DNA from: JASHVB01 sp963762885
GTDB lineage: Bacteria; Pseudomonadota; Alphaproteobacteria; Acetobacterales; Acetobacteraceae
Length of the DNA stretch: 64,000 nt
Direction of reading: 5' to 3'
Assembly: GCA_963762885.1 (NCBI GenBank)
Contig: CAVXNH010000008.1
Coordinates: forward strand, 82,299 to 146,298
A program made the position numbers and the translations under genes. The notes beneath the pieces were generated by a model, which worked only from the letters and a program-made list of their open reading frames with translations, was not told the DNA's origin and did not search any database. Positions 9,755 through 18,802 of this stretch are shown here, piece after piece; within the stretch, counting starts at the first letter, position 1, and each line of letters starts with the position of its first letter.

Positions 9755-10219
9755 ATGCAGTCCAACGCTACAGCAACCGAGCTTCCTCTCTCTCCGGGGG
9801 AACTCCGCGACCTCCGCTGCGTCGCAGGCATGATGGTGCCGGCCAGCGCCGAATATGACGTACCCGGTGCCGACGATGACCGGATTTTTGCCGACATCGT
9901 AGCCAGCCTTGGCCGCGACCTTGGCGATGTGCGCCACGCCCTGGGGTCGCTTGTGCGGCTCGGCGGGGAGGCTTTCGCCGATCTCGACCCCGCCCATCGC
10001 GAGGCCGTCGCGGAGGAATTTCGTTCCATGGGCGGCACGCCGGCTTCCGTGCTCAGCCGCGTCATTTTGCAATGTTATTACCGAGACGACCGCGTGGTGC
10101 GTTCTCTTGGTCTCGAGCCGCGCCCCCCATTTCCGAAGGGCCACACCCTGGAACAAGGCGACTGGTCCCTGCTCGATCCCGTGCGCGCCAGGCCAAAGAT
10201 GTGGCGCGATGCGCCGTAA
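9755..10219 (+). CDS. Gluconate 2-dehydrogenase subunit 3-like protein
   Basis: Protein of 154 residues. The C-terminal part (CYYRDDRVVRSLGLEPRPPF, then PKGHTLEQGDWSLLDPVRAR) follows the gluconate 2-dehydrogenase subunit 3 pattern. In the family this small subunit accompanies a GMC flavoprotein and often carries a Tat signal that exports the complex. Here no twin-Arg signal is seen at the N-terminus (MQSNATATELPLSPGELRDL), so the complex may stay in the cytoplasm. The gene sits between two GMC paralogues and could serve either. Assignment is moderately secure. Confidence 0.75.
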   Translation: MQSNATATELPLSPGELRDLRCVAGMMVPASAEYDVPGADDDRIFADIVASLGRDLGDVRHALGSLVRLGGEAFADLDPAHREAVAEEFRSMGGTPASVLSRVILQCYYRDDRVVRSLGLEPRPPFPKGHTLEQGDWSLLDPVRARPKMWRDAP

Positions 10220-10232
10220 GGTGGGTCCGTGT

Positions 10233-10277
10233 CCCCCGTCATGCCGACGAAGGTCGGCATCCACGACTTTGCTGCAC
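10233..10277. repeat. Half-copy of the CGTCATGCCGACGAAGGTCGG palindrome
   Basis: Contains the 20-base hairpin ATGCCGACGAAGGTCGGCAT (10241-10260) followed by CCACGACTTT. It matches one arm of the large inverted repeat at 55770-55907. It lies between the subunit-3-like gene and the second GMC gene. Confidence 0.8.
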
Positions 10278-10320
10278 TCATAGCCGTGATTGACATCTGC
10301 ACCGCCAAAGGGGTCTACGA

Positions 10321-11955
10321 ATGCCGGCGTCCAGTCCTGAGCATGATGGCACCAGCACCAACGAGATCGTCGATGTGCTGATCATCGGCTCGGGCGCCTC
10401 GGGCGCAGCGGTGGCCTGGAGCCTGGCCGAGACGCGGATGAAAATCCTCTGCCTGGAACAGGGGGACTGGATGAAGTCATCCGACTTCCCCAGCAACGGC
10501 CGCGACTGGGAAGCGCGGCGCTACGCCGATTACGACATTAGCCCGAACCGTCGCGGGCGGGAGACGGATTATCCGGTCAACGACGACAATTCGCTGATGA
10601 AGGTGGCAAACTTCAATGGCGTTGGCGGCGGCACCATCTTCTACACGGCACATTTCCCGCGCATGCACCCGTCCGATTTTCGCGTGAAGTCGCTGGATGG
10701 CGTCGCCGATGACTGGCCGATCGACTACTGGGCGCTAGAGCAATACTTCGAAGAGAACGATCGCATGATGGGAATCTCCGGGCTCGCCGGCGATCCGGGT
10801 GTTCCGCAGCGGAACCCGCCGATGCCACCGATCCCTCTGGGCAAGACCGGCGCCCGTTACGCCAAGGCGATGAACAAACTTGGCTGGCACTGGTGGCCAT
10901 CCGACACTACGATCGCCACGACCGAGTATGACGGGCGTGCGCCATGCATCAATCTCGGTCACTGCACGCCTGGCTGCGCGCAAGGGGCGAAGGCCAGCAC
11001 CGACATCACCTACTGGCCGCGCGCGATTCGTGCGGGCGTCGAACTGCGCACGCGCTGCCGGGTGCGGGAAATTACCACCAACGAGCATGGCATGGCCGCC
11101 GGTGCGATCTACTACGACGCTGACGGGGTGGAGCGATTCCAGCCGGCGGAGGTGGTCATTCTTGCCTGCAACGGTATCGGCACGCCACGTCTCCTGTTGA
11201 ATTCGTCGTCGTCGCGCTTTCCCAACGGTCTGGCAAATTCCAGCGGCCTGGTCGGCAAGAACTTGATGCTGCACCCCTGGCCACAGGTGCTCGGCTATAT
11301 CGAAGAGCAGGTGGACGGCGATCGCGCACCGATGACGAATTTGTGGAGCAAGGAGTTTTACGAGACCGATCCGTCGCGCGATTTCCTCCGCGGCTATACG
11401 CTGCAATTCGCCCGTAGCACCGGCGTGGTCAACGAGGCGATCACCAGCGCGGCGCACGGGCGGCTGCCCTGGGGCAATAATCATCACCGCATCTATCGTC
11501 AACTGCTCTATCGGCGCCTGTTGATTGGGATCGCCTGCGAGGACCTGCCGGAGGAACACAACCGGGTGACGCTCGATCCGGTGCTGAAGGACAGCCACGG
11601 CATCCCGGCGCCCAAGATCGATTATACCATCAGCGAGAACACGCGCCGCATGATGGAACATGGCATAGCGCGGGCGCAGGATATCCTGACCGCCGCGGGA
11701 GCTACGAACCTCTACACGTCCCGCACCGTTCTCAACAGTCCCGGTCACCTGCTTGGCACAGCCCGTATGGGCAATGATCCGGAACGTTCCGTCGTCAACG
11801 CCTGGGGCCGCAGCCACGATGTGAAGAATCTGTTCATCGTTGATGGCAGCATCTGGGTTACATCCGGCGGAGTGAACCCCACTTCCACCATCCAGGCGCT
11901 GGCGCTGTATATCGCCGACAGCATGAAGCAGCGGCTGGCGACTTTGTTCGATTGA
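10321..11955 (+). CDS. GMC-type FAD oxidoreductase (copy 2)
   Basis: Flavoprotein of 544 residues and a clear tandem paralogue of the protein at 8149-9747. Nearly all blocks match, including IIGSGASGAAVAWSLAETRM, the Cys-rich CINLGHCTPGCAQGAKASTD, and the C-terminal HLLGTARMG...SGGVNPTSTIQALALYIAD. Differences cluster at residues about 390-420 (RIYRQLLYRRLLIGIACEDL against HAFRRRVGRRIQLSAICEDL) and around the copy-1 motif YGGWHLLG, which here reads NSPGHLLG. That residue sits next to the active-site His, so substrate range may differ. The duplication encloses the subunit-3-like gene. Confidence 0.9.
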   Translation: MPASSPEHDGTSTNEIVDVLIIGSGASGAAVAWSLAETRMKILCLEQGDWMKSSDFPSNGRDWEARRYADYDISPNRRGRETDYPVNDDNSLMKVANFNGVGGGTIFYTAHFPRMHPSDFRVKSLDGVADDWPIDYWALEQYFEENDRMMGISGLAGDPGVPQRNPPMPPIPLGKTGARYAKAMNKLGWHWWPSDTTIATTEYDGRAPCINLGHCTPGCAQGAKASTDITYWPRAIRAGVELRTRCRVREITTNEHGMAAGAIYYDADGVERFQPAEVVILACNGIGTPRLLLNSSSSRFPNGLANSSGLVGKNLMLHPWPQVLGYIEEQVDGDRAPMTNLWSKEFYETDPSRDFLRGYTLQFARSTGVVNEAITSAAHGRLPWGNNHHRIYRQLLYRRLLIGIACEDLPEEHNRVTLDPVLKDSHGIPAPKIDYTISENTRRMMEHGIARAQDILTAAGATNLYTSRTVLNSPGHLLGTARMGNDPERSVVNAWGRSHDVKNLFIVDGSIWVTSGGVNPTSTIQALALYIADSMKQRLATLFD

Positions 11956-11978
11956 GGGTGAGTCGCTAGCATCTCGCG

Positions 11979-14692
11979 ATGCCCCGAACTCGGACTACGC
12001 CTCACCCCGCATGGACATCTGGTCGCTGAAGACCAGGACGACGCGCCGGAGATCGACCCCAAGGCGGCAACCCGCCTGGCCGAGGCGTTCGCCCGGGGCT
12101 ACGGGCACGGCTTGGTGCGGCTGGGCGCGGGCGAGGTCGGGCAAGCCTTGCCGCCGGCGTTCGTCTGGTGGCGGCAATTCGCCGCCCGCTATGTCGGCGC
12201 CGTGTGCCTGCACGCCTCCGGCGCGGACGCGGACACCCCGTCTCCGTTGCCGATCGTCCCGGCGCCGACCGAGGCCGAACTCGCATCGCTGCTGCTAAGT
12301 GCGCCGATGATGGCGGGCGCCGAGTACTTGACCTCGGATGTCCTGCTGACGCTGTGGGACGCGACGGCGCAAGCCTTCGCAGCTTCGTTCAAAGCTGCCA
12401 ATACCGGCCTGCAAAAATTCCTTGCCGCATTGAATCCGGCATGGAACCTGGTCGGCCGCGTGCATTTCAACCTGGCGGAAAACCGCCGCGACACAGAGCA
12501 CCCGTTCGCCTTCATGGCGACCTACACGACGCGGCTTTCAGCGCAGGCCAAGGCGCAGCACGTGCCGCTCGGCCAGGCCCTGCGCGAATATGCCGGCGCG
12601 GCGAACCGCGACAAGCTTCTGTCCTTGCTCCTGCCGGTGCAACGAGCCGCGGAACACTGCGACTGGCTCAAGCCGATGATCGACGCGGGGGAGATTTTTC
12701 ACCCGTTGCGCTGGGGTCCGGGCGAGGCGGCACGCTTCCTCCGCAGCCTCCCCGAATTAGAGACGGCCGGAGTCGTCGTGCGCATGCCAGCAACCTGGCG
12801 CGCCAACCGTCCCGCACGGCCGCAGGTGACCGCAACGGTCGGCAGCCGAGCCCCATCCGCCCTCGGGCTGGACGGTGTGCTGGATTTCCAAATGGGCGTC
12901 ATGCTCGACGGCGCCCCCCTGACCGACGACGAGATCGCCACACTGCTCTCGGGTACCGACGATCTGATTCTGTTGCGCGGTCAGTGGGTCGAGGTCGATC
13001 GTGCCAGATTTGAACGCACTATGGAACGATTCCGTGCCGCCGAGGAACTTGCGGCGCGCGATGGTCTGAGCTTCGCAGAAGCGATGCGCATGCTGGCCGG
13101 CGCTGCGGTGACCAGCGACGACCAGGCGGCGGCCGACACGGATTGGTCGCAGGTCACCGCGGGACCGTGGCTGGCGCAGGCGCTAAAGGAAATACGTGCG
13201 CCAGACGGACGAAAAATCGACCCGGGCCCAGCTTTGCATGGCACGCTACGGCCCTATCAGCTTGCCGGCACGCAATGGCTGCACCTGCTGTCGAATCTCG
13301 GCCTGGGCGCCTGCCTGGCCGACGACATGGGTCTTGGCAAGACCATCCAGGTGCTATCGCTGCTGCTGGTGGAAAAGGAGCGCGCGCCTCGAGGTGAGAC
13401 AGCGAAACAGCCAAGCCTGCTGGTCGCGCCGGCCTCGCTGCTGGGCAACTGGGCGGCGGAGGTGGCGAAATTCGCACCCAGCCTGGATGCCGTGATCGTG
13501 CATCCGTCGGCAATGCCGCCCGACCAGATCAAGCAGTTTTCTCCAGAGCATGCGGCCGGGCACGATCTGGCGATTACCAGCTACGGCTCGCTGCTGCGCA
13601 TTCCGGCGTTCGCTGAAACCCCTTGGCGTTACGTCATTCTGGACGAGGCGCAGGCAATCAAGAACCCGAACGCACGCCAGACCAGGGCAGCGAAGGCGCT
13701 GAAAGCCAAGGCGCGCATCGCGCTGACCGGAACCCCGGTCGAGAATCACCTCGGTGATCTATGGTCGATCTTCGATTTCATCAATCCCGGACTGCTGGGT
13801 AACGCCAAGCAATTCAACAGCTACGCGAAAGGGCTGGCGGATCGTCCCCAAAACCCGTACGGACCGCTGCGGGAACTGGTGCGGCCGTACATCCTGCGCC
13901 GGATGAAGACCGACAAGTCGATCATCGCCGACCTGCCGGACAAGACCGAAATAAAGGCACTGTGTGGCTTGAGTCGCCGACAGGCGGCACTATATGGGCA
14001 GTCCGTCGAGGACCTGGCGAAACGTCTGGAAGAGTCCGACGGCATCCAGCGCAGGGGCGTCGTGCTGGCGATGCTGATGCGGCTCAAGCAGATCTGCAAT
14101 CATCCCTCGCAATGGCTCAACGACAATGTTTGGGCGGAGGAGGACAGCGGCAAATGGGCTCGACTGCGCGAGATCGCCGAGGTGGTCGCTGCGCGTCAGG
14201 AGAAGATGTTGGTGTTCACCCAGTTCCGCGAGATGACCGGACCGCTGGCAACCTTCCTCGGCCAGATTTTCGGCCGGCCCGGATTGGTGCTGCATGGCGA
14301 GACCGCGGTGAAAAACCGCAAAACCCTGGTGCAGCAATTCCAGGAGGACGAGACTGTACCGTTCTTCGTGTTGTCGCTGAAAGCGGGCGGCTCGGGGCTG
14401 ACGCTGACCGCAGCGTCGCATGTCGTGCATTTTGATCGCTGGTGGAACCCGGCGGTCGAGAATCAAGCCACCGATCGGGCCTTCCGGATTGGACAAAAGA
14501 AGAACGTTCTGGTGCATAAGTTTATCTGCCGAGGCACGGTCGAGGAGAAAATTGACGCCTTGATCGAACTCGAAAAAAGGGTTGTCTGATGAACTGCTGA
14601 CGGGCGGCGGCGAAATCAACCTGACCGAGATGAAGGATGATGAGTTGCTGCAAATGGTCGCTCTGGACCTGACCGCCGCGATGAGGGATTGA
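11979..14692 (+). CDS. SNF2/Rad54-type helicase (frameshifted at both ends)
   Basis: Large DNA-dependent ATPase. Motifs are clear: ADDMGLGKTIQ (Walker A), LDEAQAIKN (DEAQ box), ALTGTPVEN, and the C-terminal helicase lobe with QATDRAFRIGQ. The longest open frame begins only at 12112, but homologous sequence (LTPHGHLV...PEIDPKAATRLAEAFARG) is readable upstream in that frame. It joins the ATG at 11979 if the C4 run at 11982-11985 is C3. At the 3' end the frame stops at 14587, yet the family C-terminus (LSDELLTGGGEINLTEM...) continues in the next frame to TGA 14690-14692. An extra A in the A6 run at 14573-14578 would join them. The gene is followed after 7 bases by its usual SWIM partner. Bacterial members' roles are poorly defined; DNA repair or remodelling is likely. 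Confidence 0.85.
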
Positions 14693-14699
14693 GGGCAGC

Positions 14700-15755
14700 A
14701 TGTCACGTCGCAACTCACGTTATGCATCGCGCTACGAGAGCCAGTGGCCGGCTTATGTCCCGGTGGCGGAACGGCGCCGCAAGGCCGAACTCGCCATGGC
14801 GAAGCTCGTCAAGAAGGGCGTCACGGTTACGCCGGTGAAGCTGGAGGGCCGCGTGATCGCCTCCACGTTCTGGGGCAAGGCTTGGTGCGAGAATTTGGAG
14901 AGCTACCGCGACTATGAAAACCGCCTGGAGCGAGGCCGCAGCTATGTGCGCAATGGCTCGGTGGTCGATCTCCAGATCGCTCCACGCGAGGTGACGGCGA
15001 CGGTCAGCGGCTCGGAACTCTACAAGATCAAGATCAGCATCGGAGAAGTGGCGCAGGCGCACTGGAAGTCGATTTGCGCCGACTGTGCTGGGGGCATCGA
15101 TTCGCTGGTCGAACTGCTGCAAGGCCGGTTTTCAAAAGGGGTCATGGAGCGGATCTGCCGCCAGGGCGCCGGTCTGTTTCCGAAGCCGTCGGAAATCCGG
15201 TTTTCGTGCAGTTGTCCGGACCATGCCTCGATGTGCAAGCATGTGGCGGCGGCACTATATGGCGTCGGAGCGCGGCTGGACACCAAGCCGGAGCTGTTGT
15301 TCCGGCTGCGCGCGGTGAACGAGAACGATTTGGCCGCCGATATCGGCAACGTCCTGCCGATGTCGAAGCAGGGTCCGGCGGCGGGCAAGGTGCTGGATGC
15401 CGACGACATGGCGGCGTTGTTCGGACTCGATATGGCCGATGCGTCCGAGGCGGACGCTGGCACTGTCGCGACGCGTGCAGCGCAGCCATCGGTTGGCAAG
15501 AAAGCGAGCACAATCGCGCAGAAGCGTAAGCCACCGGCGTTGAAGGCTGCGGTCAGTAAAACCGCAGCGGCGAAACCGGACACGCCAGCCCCGACCGTTC
15601 CGCACAAAAAGACCGCCGCGCTGAAGAAGCCAGCCAAACAAGCAGCGGCTGTGATAACAGTGCTGCCGAAGCAAGCAGCCAAGCTAAAGGCCAAGACAGG
15701 CAGCGGAATCTCTCCAAGGCGCCCGATATCAGTGGTTGCCGGACCGGTCGGATGA
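14700..15755 (+). CDS. SWIM zinc-finger protein with Lys/Ala-rich tail
   Basis: Protein of 351 residues, partner of the SNF2 helicase just upstream. The SWIM motif FSCSCPDHASMCKHVAAALY (C-x-C...C-x-H, residues about 163-182) is intact and predicted to bind zinc and DNA or protein. Start and N-terminus (MSRRNSRYASRYESQWPAYV) are typical. From about residue 245 the protein turns into an Ala/Lys/Pro-rich, histone-H1-like tail (KKTAALKKPAKQAAA), probably a nucleic-acid-binding extension. The last 27 bases overlap the convergent MFS gene. Confidence 0.88.
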   Translation: MSRRNSRYASRYESQWPAYVPVAERRRKAELAMAKLVKKGVTVTPVKLEGRVIASTFWGKAWCENLESYRDYENRLERGRSYVRNGSVVDLQIAPREVTATVSGSELYKIKISIGEVAQAHWKSICADCAGGIDSLVELLQGRFSKGVMERICRQGAGLFPKPSEIRFSCSCPDHASMCKHVAAALYGVGARLDTKPELLFRLRAVNENDLAADIGNVLPMSKQGPAAGKVLDADDMAALFGLDMADASEADAGTVATRAAQPSVGKKASTIAQKRKPPALKAAVSKTAAAKPDTPAPTVPHKKTAALKKPAKQAAAVITVLPKQAAKLKAKTGSGISPRRPISVVAGPVG

Positions 15756-17123
15756 TCTCACTTCGAGTCCCTCGAGCGGAATATTGGTGGTGTCAACAGC
15801 CAGAATTGCGGCGGTGAGGGAGCAAATCAACCACGCTGTCGCCGCGGCGCCGATCAACCATTCGCCTCCGGGATTCGCGCGCAGAATCACCGCGGCCGCG
15901 AGCGGCGCCAGAAACCCGCCCAATCTGCTGAGTGCGAAGCTGATCCCCGCGCCCCGGCCACGCACGGCGGTTGGATAGATCTCGGCTTCATAAGTGTGCA
16001 GCAGCGGTCCGTCCAGGAAGATCAGCATCTCGGTCAGGAAGCCAAACACCAAAATGAAGGGCACACTGCTTGCGAACAGAAAGCCGACACCGGCGGCCAC
16101 ATTCAGCGCGTAAAGCAGGGCCATTCCCCACTTGCGCTGCAACCTGTCCGTTATGAATGTGGAAATCAGCGTTCCCACCGGATAGGCAATCTGGATGACC
16201 GCCGTATAGGTCAGCGCATGCACGATCGTGTAGCCGCGAGTGTACAAAATCAGCGGTACGAACGTGGTAAAGCCGTAGGCTCCAAAGCCTTGCAGCAGCT
16301 CGATGACCCAGGCACTGAGGGTCCTTCGGATATACAGTCGCGATACCAATATAGTCACCGGCATATACGTCGTGATGTCGTATGCCATCGCCGGCGGAGG
16401 TTCCAGCGCGGTTATGCCCTTCTCCGCCATGATTTTGGCTTCGATCAGCGTCATCACCCGGTCGGCTTCGTCCAGCCTGCCGACACGCTCCAGCCATCGG
16501 GAGATTCCGGCAACCGCATTCTGATGATCAGGGAGGAGAGCCCTCCCACCGCCGCCAACAACAACGCAAGTTTGAAATCCCGGAATCGGCAAATCGGTCA
16601 GCGGCACCAGCAACAGCGCGATAAACCCTCCGACCGTTCCGCCGAGGAACCCGATCGTCAGTTGCAAGCTGGTCATCTTTCCGCGCTTCTTCGCAGGACT
16701 CAGTTCTTGAACGAACACGGAAGAAAGCGGCAGCTCCGCGCCGGTGCCAACGCCGGCGATGAAAATCGACACCAGCAGCATGGTGCCGTTGTTGGAGAGC
16801 ACTGCGCCAAGATCTCCCAGCGCCAGGATCGACAGGTCCAGGGCGAACGCGTTCCGCCGGCCAATCTTGTCGGCAATCGTGCTCAAGGTCACCGCGCCGA
16901 CGAACGTGCCGAGGAACAGCACCAGCGGTAGCATCGTGGCGAATTGCTTCTCGCCGAGATAGCCGAAGAAATGCGCGGATATCGGGCCGATCGAAAACAG
17001 CATGTAGGAATCGAAGAACGTCCCAAGTGCAATCAGGACAATGACGCCCGCCATGTAGCGCGAGCCCGGCAGCCGTTCGATCCGGGCCGCGACCGGGATA
17101 CGTGCAGTCGCTTCAGGCGCCAT
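15729..17123 (-). CDS. MFS transporter, sugar/aromatic-acid carrier type (locally out of frame)
   Basis: Twelve-helix carrier of about 464 residues, last gene of the seven-gene minus-strand operon. N-terminal helices and the loop DKIGRRNAFALDLSILALGD are typical of the metabolite/proton symporter and sugar-porter MFS groups. Between about 16497 and 16583 the open frame gives nonsense (RALLPDHQNAVAGISRWLER). The neighbouring frame gives FKLALLLAAVGGLSSLIIRM followed by RLPESPRWL, which contains the conserved MFS PESPRWL signature. Two compensating single-base changes would explain this: one extra T in the TTT at the start and one missing C near the end of the stretch. The true protein is therefore probably intact. 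The substrate is presumably the compound handled by the upstream lyase and hydantoinase genes. Confidence 0.82.
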   Translation of the reverse strand: MAPEATARIPVAARIERLPGSRYMAGVIVLIALGTFFDSYMLFSIGPISAHFFGYLGEKQFATMLPLVLFLGTFVGAVTLSTIADKIGRRNAFALDLSILALGDLGAVLSNNGTMLLVSIFIAGVGTGAELPLSSVFVQELSPAKKRGKMTSLQLTIGFLGGTVGGFIALLLVPLTDLPIPGFQTCVVVGGGGRALLPDHQNAVAGISRWLERVGRLDEADRVMTLIEAKIMAEKGITALEPPPAMAYDITTYMPVTILVSRLYIRRTLSAWVIELLQGFGAYGFTTFVPLILYTRGYTIVHALTYTAVIQIAYPVGTLISTFITDRLQRKWGMALLYALNVAAGVGFLFASSVPFILVFGFLTEMLIFLDGPLLHTYEAEIYPTAVRGRGAGISFALSRLGGFLAPLAAAVILRANPGGEWLIGAAATAWLICSLTAAILAVDTTNIPLEGLEVRSSDRSGNH

Positions 17124-17164
17124 GGTTCATTTCCTCCCCGCCCCCGCCTGGCTGTTGCCCAGTG

Positions 17165-18100
17165 TCAGGTCGCTGCGTCGTTGCCCGCGCCACTGTATTT
17201 CCGCCGCATCTGCTCCGGCGTGAGGTAGCGTTGCTCCAGCCGCTCGAGTTCCTGGATCCCGACCAGTTCATTCAGTTCCTCGAACGGGACGAGCAAGTCC
17301 GGCCGGTCCACGACCTCTCCGGTCTGCAACAATTCCTTCAGGGCCGCGATGGCATTCTTCATCCCCTGGATGGACGCGGCCGTCAGCAACCGGGGATAGA
17401 TCACCACGGCGACGCCGAGGTCTTGCAACTGGCGGGCCGATAGCAGCGGTGTCGTCGCGCGTTGCCGTATACCGAAACCCATGTTCACACATAGCGGCCG
17501 CGACACGCTGCGCACAATCGTGGAGATGTCGTCCACCGACATCACGGCGTCAGCGAACAGCAGGTCGGCACCTGCTTCGGTGTACATGTTCAGGCGTCGG
17601 ATAACCTCGATCAGTCCGTGCGTGACCAACGCGTCGGTGCGGGACATGATAACCATATCCGGATCGAAACGCGCCTCCGCGGCGGCGCGGATTTTCTCTG
17701 CCCCTTCCTCGGCGGGGATCACTTCCTTGCCTTTCATGTGGCCGCACCGCTTGGGCCAGACCTGGTCCTCGATCATGATCCCGGCGAGACCGGCGCGCTC
17801 GAACCCGCGCACTGTGAAATGCACGTTGACCGCATTACCGTAACCGGTATCGGCGTCCGCGATCATCGGTAGGTCGCAGCAGGCGGCGAGTGCGCGCACG
17901 ACACGCAGGTTCTCTTCAAGTCCTAAAATCCCTTGGTCCGCCCAGCCGAGGCTGGCCTCGCTGATCCCCGCGCCGGAAATGAAGCCAGCCGCAAATCCGG
18001 ATGGCTCCATCAGCCGGGCGCTGTAGCCGTCGAACACGCCGGGCATCACCAGGATGTCAGGGGCGCCGATCAGCTGCCGCAGTCTTTGGCACTTGCTCAT
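17165..18100 (-). CDS. Isocitrate lyase/PEP-mutase superfamily lyase
   Basis: TIM-barrel enzyme of 311 residues. Metal-binding DADTGYG and the active-site loop KRCGHMKGK are present, as is MIEDQ. The KRCGH loop is that of C-C lyases (2-methylisocitrate lyase, 2,3-dimethylmalate lyase, oxaloacetate-type hydrolases) and argues against a phosphonate mutase. Such enzymes cleave a 2-hydroxy di- or tricarboxylate into pyruvate (or glyoxylate) and a second acid. It lies between VOC and MFS genes in an operon with a tricarboxylate-binding protein and an MmgE/PrpD protein, which fits breakdown of a branched di- or tricarboxylate. The exact substrate is not decided by the sequence. Confidence 0.85.
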   Translation of the reverse strand: MSKCQRLRQLIGAPDILVMPGVFDGYSARLMEPSGFAAGFISGAGISEASLGWADQGILGLEENLRVVRALAACCDLPMIADADTGYGNAVNVHFTVRGFERAGLAGIMIEDQVWPKRCGHMKGKEVIPAEEGAEKIRAAAEARFDPDMVIMSRTDALVTHGLIEVIRRLNMYTEAGADLLFADAVMSVDDISTIVRSVSRPLCVNMGFGIRQRATTPLLSARQLQDLGVAVVIYPRLLTAASIQGMKNAIAALKELLQTGEVVDRPDLLVPFEELNELVGIQELERLEQRYLTPEQMRRKYSGAGNDAAT

Positions 18101-18178
18101 CTCGTCCGCTCTCCCGCTTGTTATGAACTCTCTAACCGCCCACCCGGCGGCAAGGCAGAAGAGCGCCGATGCAAATCT

Positions 18179-18715
18179 TCAGTGCGCCAGTCGCTCACCC
18201 AGGCTGCGGGTGAATTCGGCGAACGGCATGAAGCTTGGGTCGTTGCGGCACGCCGCTTCAGTGTCGCGCAGAATCTCCTCGTCGGATTTCGACAGATCGA
18301 GGAACTGCCCATGCGGCTGCGACACGTGGAATGGCGTGTCGAGATAGGCTTCCACCGTATTGCCTTCCGGATCCTTGAAATAGACCGACCAGGCGTTGCC
18401 ATGGCTGACCGGCCGCATGTCGGTGGCGCCCAGCGCCAGTGCGCGGCTGTGCACCTCGCGCAGGTCGGCCAGCAAATCGATCATGAACGAGATCTGCTGG
18501 ATCGGATTGAACCCGGCCGTGTCGGGACGGCCGCTGACCAGCACCAACTGGTGGTGGTTGTTCTGGTTGCCGCTGAGGAACGTCAGAAACGCGCCGCCGC
18601 GCCCCTCGCCCTGGTCGGTCACCACCAGGCCGAGAACCTCGGTGTAGAAGCGCCGCATCGCGTCGCGGTCTTTGACGTAGATACCCATGTGAGCGAGGCG
18701 TGCGTGAATGGTCAT
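18179..18715 (-). CDS. VOC-family protein (glyoxalase/extradiol dioxygenase fold)
   Basis: Protein of 178 residues with two beta-alpha-beta-beta-beta modules. Candidate metal ligands are His in LAHMGIYV, His in NNHHQLVL and Glu in GNTVEAYLD. The pattern FYTEVLGL...GAFLTFLSG...VYFKDPEGN is common to catechol-2,3-dioxygenase-like and glyoxalase-like proteins. The roughly 40-residue C-terminal extension (DEEILRDTEAACRNDPSFMP) is often seen in catechol-dioxygenase-like members. It lies between tctC and the lyase gene in the same operon, so a role in the same catabolic route is likely. The reaction is uncertain. Confidence 0.8.
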   Translation of the reverse strand: MTIHARLAHMGIYVKDRDAMRRFYTEVLGLVVTDQGEGRGGAFLTFLSGNQNNHHQLVLVSGRPDTAGFNPIQQISFMIDLLADLREVHSRALALGATDMRPVSHGNAWSVYFKDPEGNTVEAYLDTPFHVSQPHGQFLDLSKSDEEILRDTEAACRNDPSFMPFAEFTRSLGERLAH

Positions 18716-18802
18716 GGCTGTCCTCCGTTTGCTATGCTGCCGATATTCAAAGCCACCTGGGCGAGGCAGCGCAAGGGCGATGGATGCCAGCCGGTGAATT
18801 GC

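Noticed and set aside
14571..14600. Programmed -1 frameshift at the A6-G3 run near the end of the SNF2 gene
   Set aside because: A AAA AAG is a known slippery type, but the family C-terminus lies in the +1 (or -2) frame, so a -1 slip would not reach it. A missing A is simpler.
17165..18100. Phosphonate metabolism (PEP mutase) from the superfamily match
   Set aside because: The KRCGH loop belongs to C-C lyases, and no phosphonate genes are nearby.
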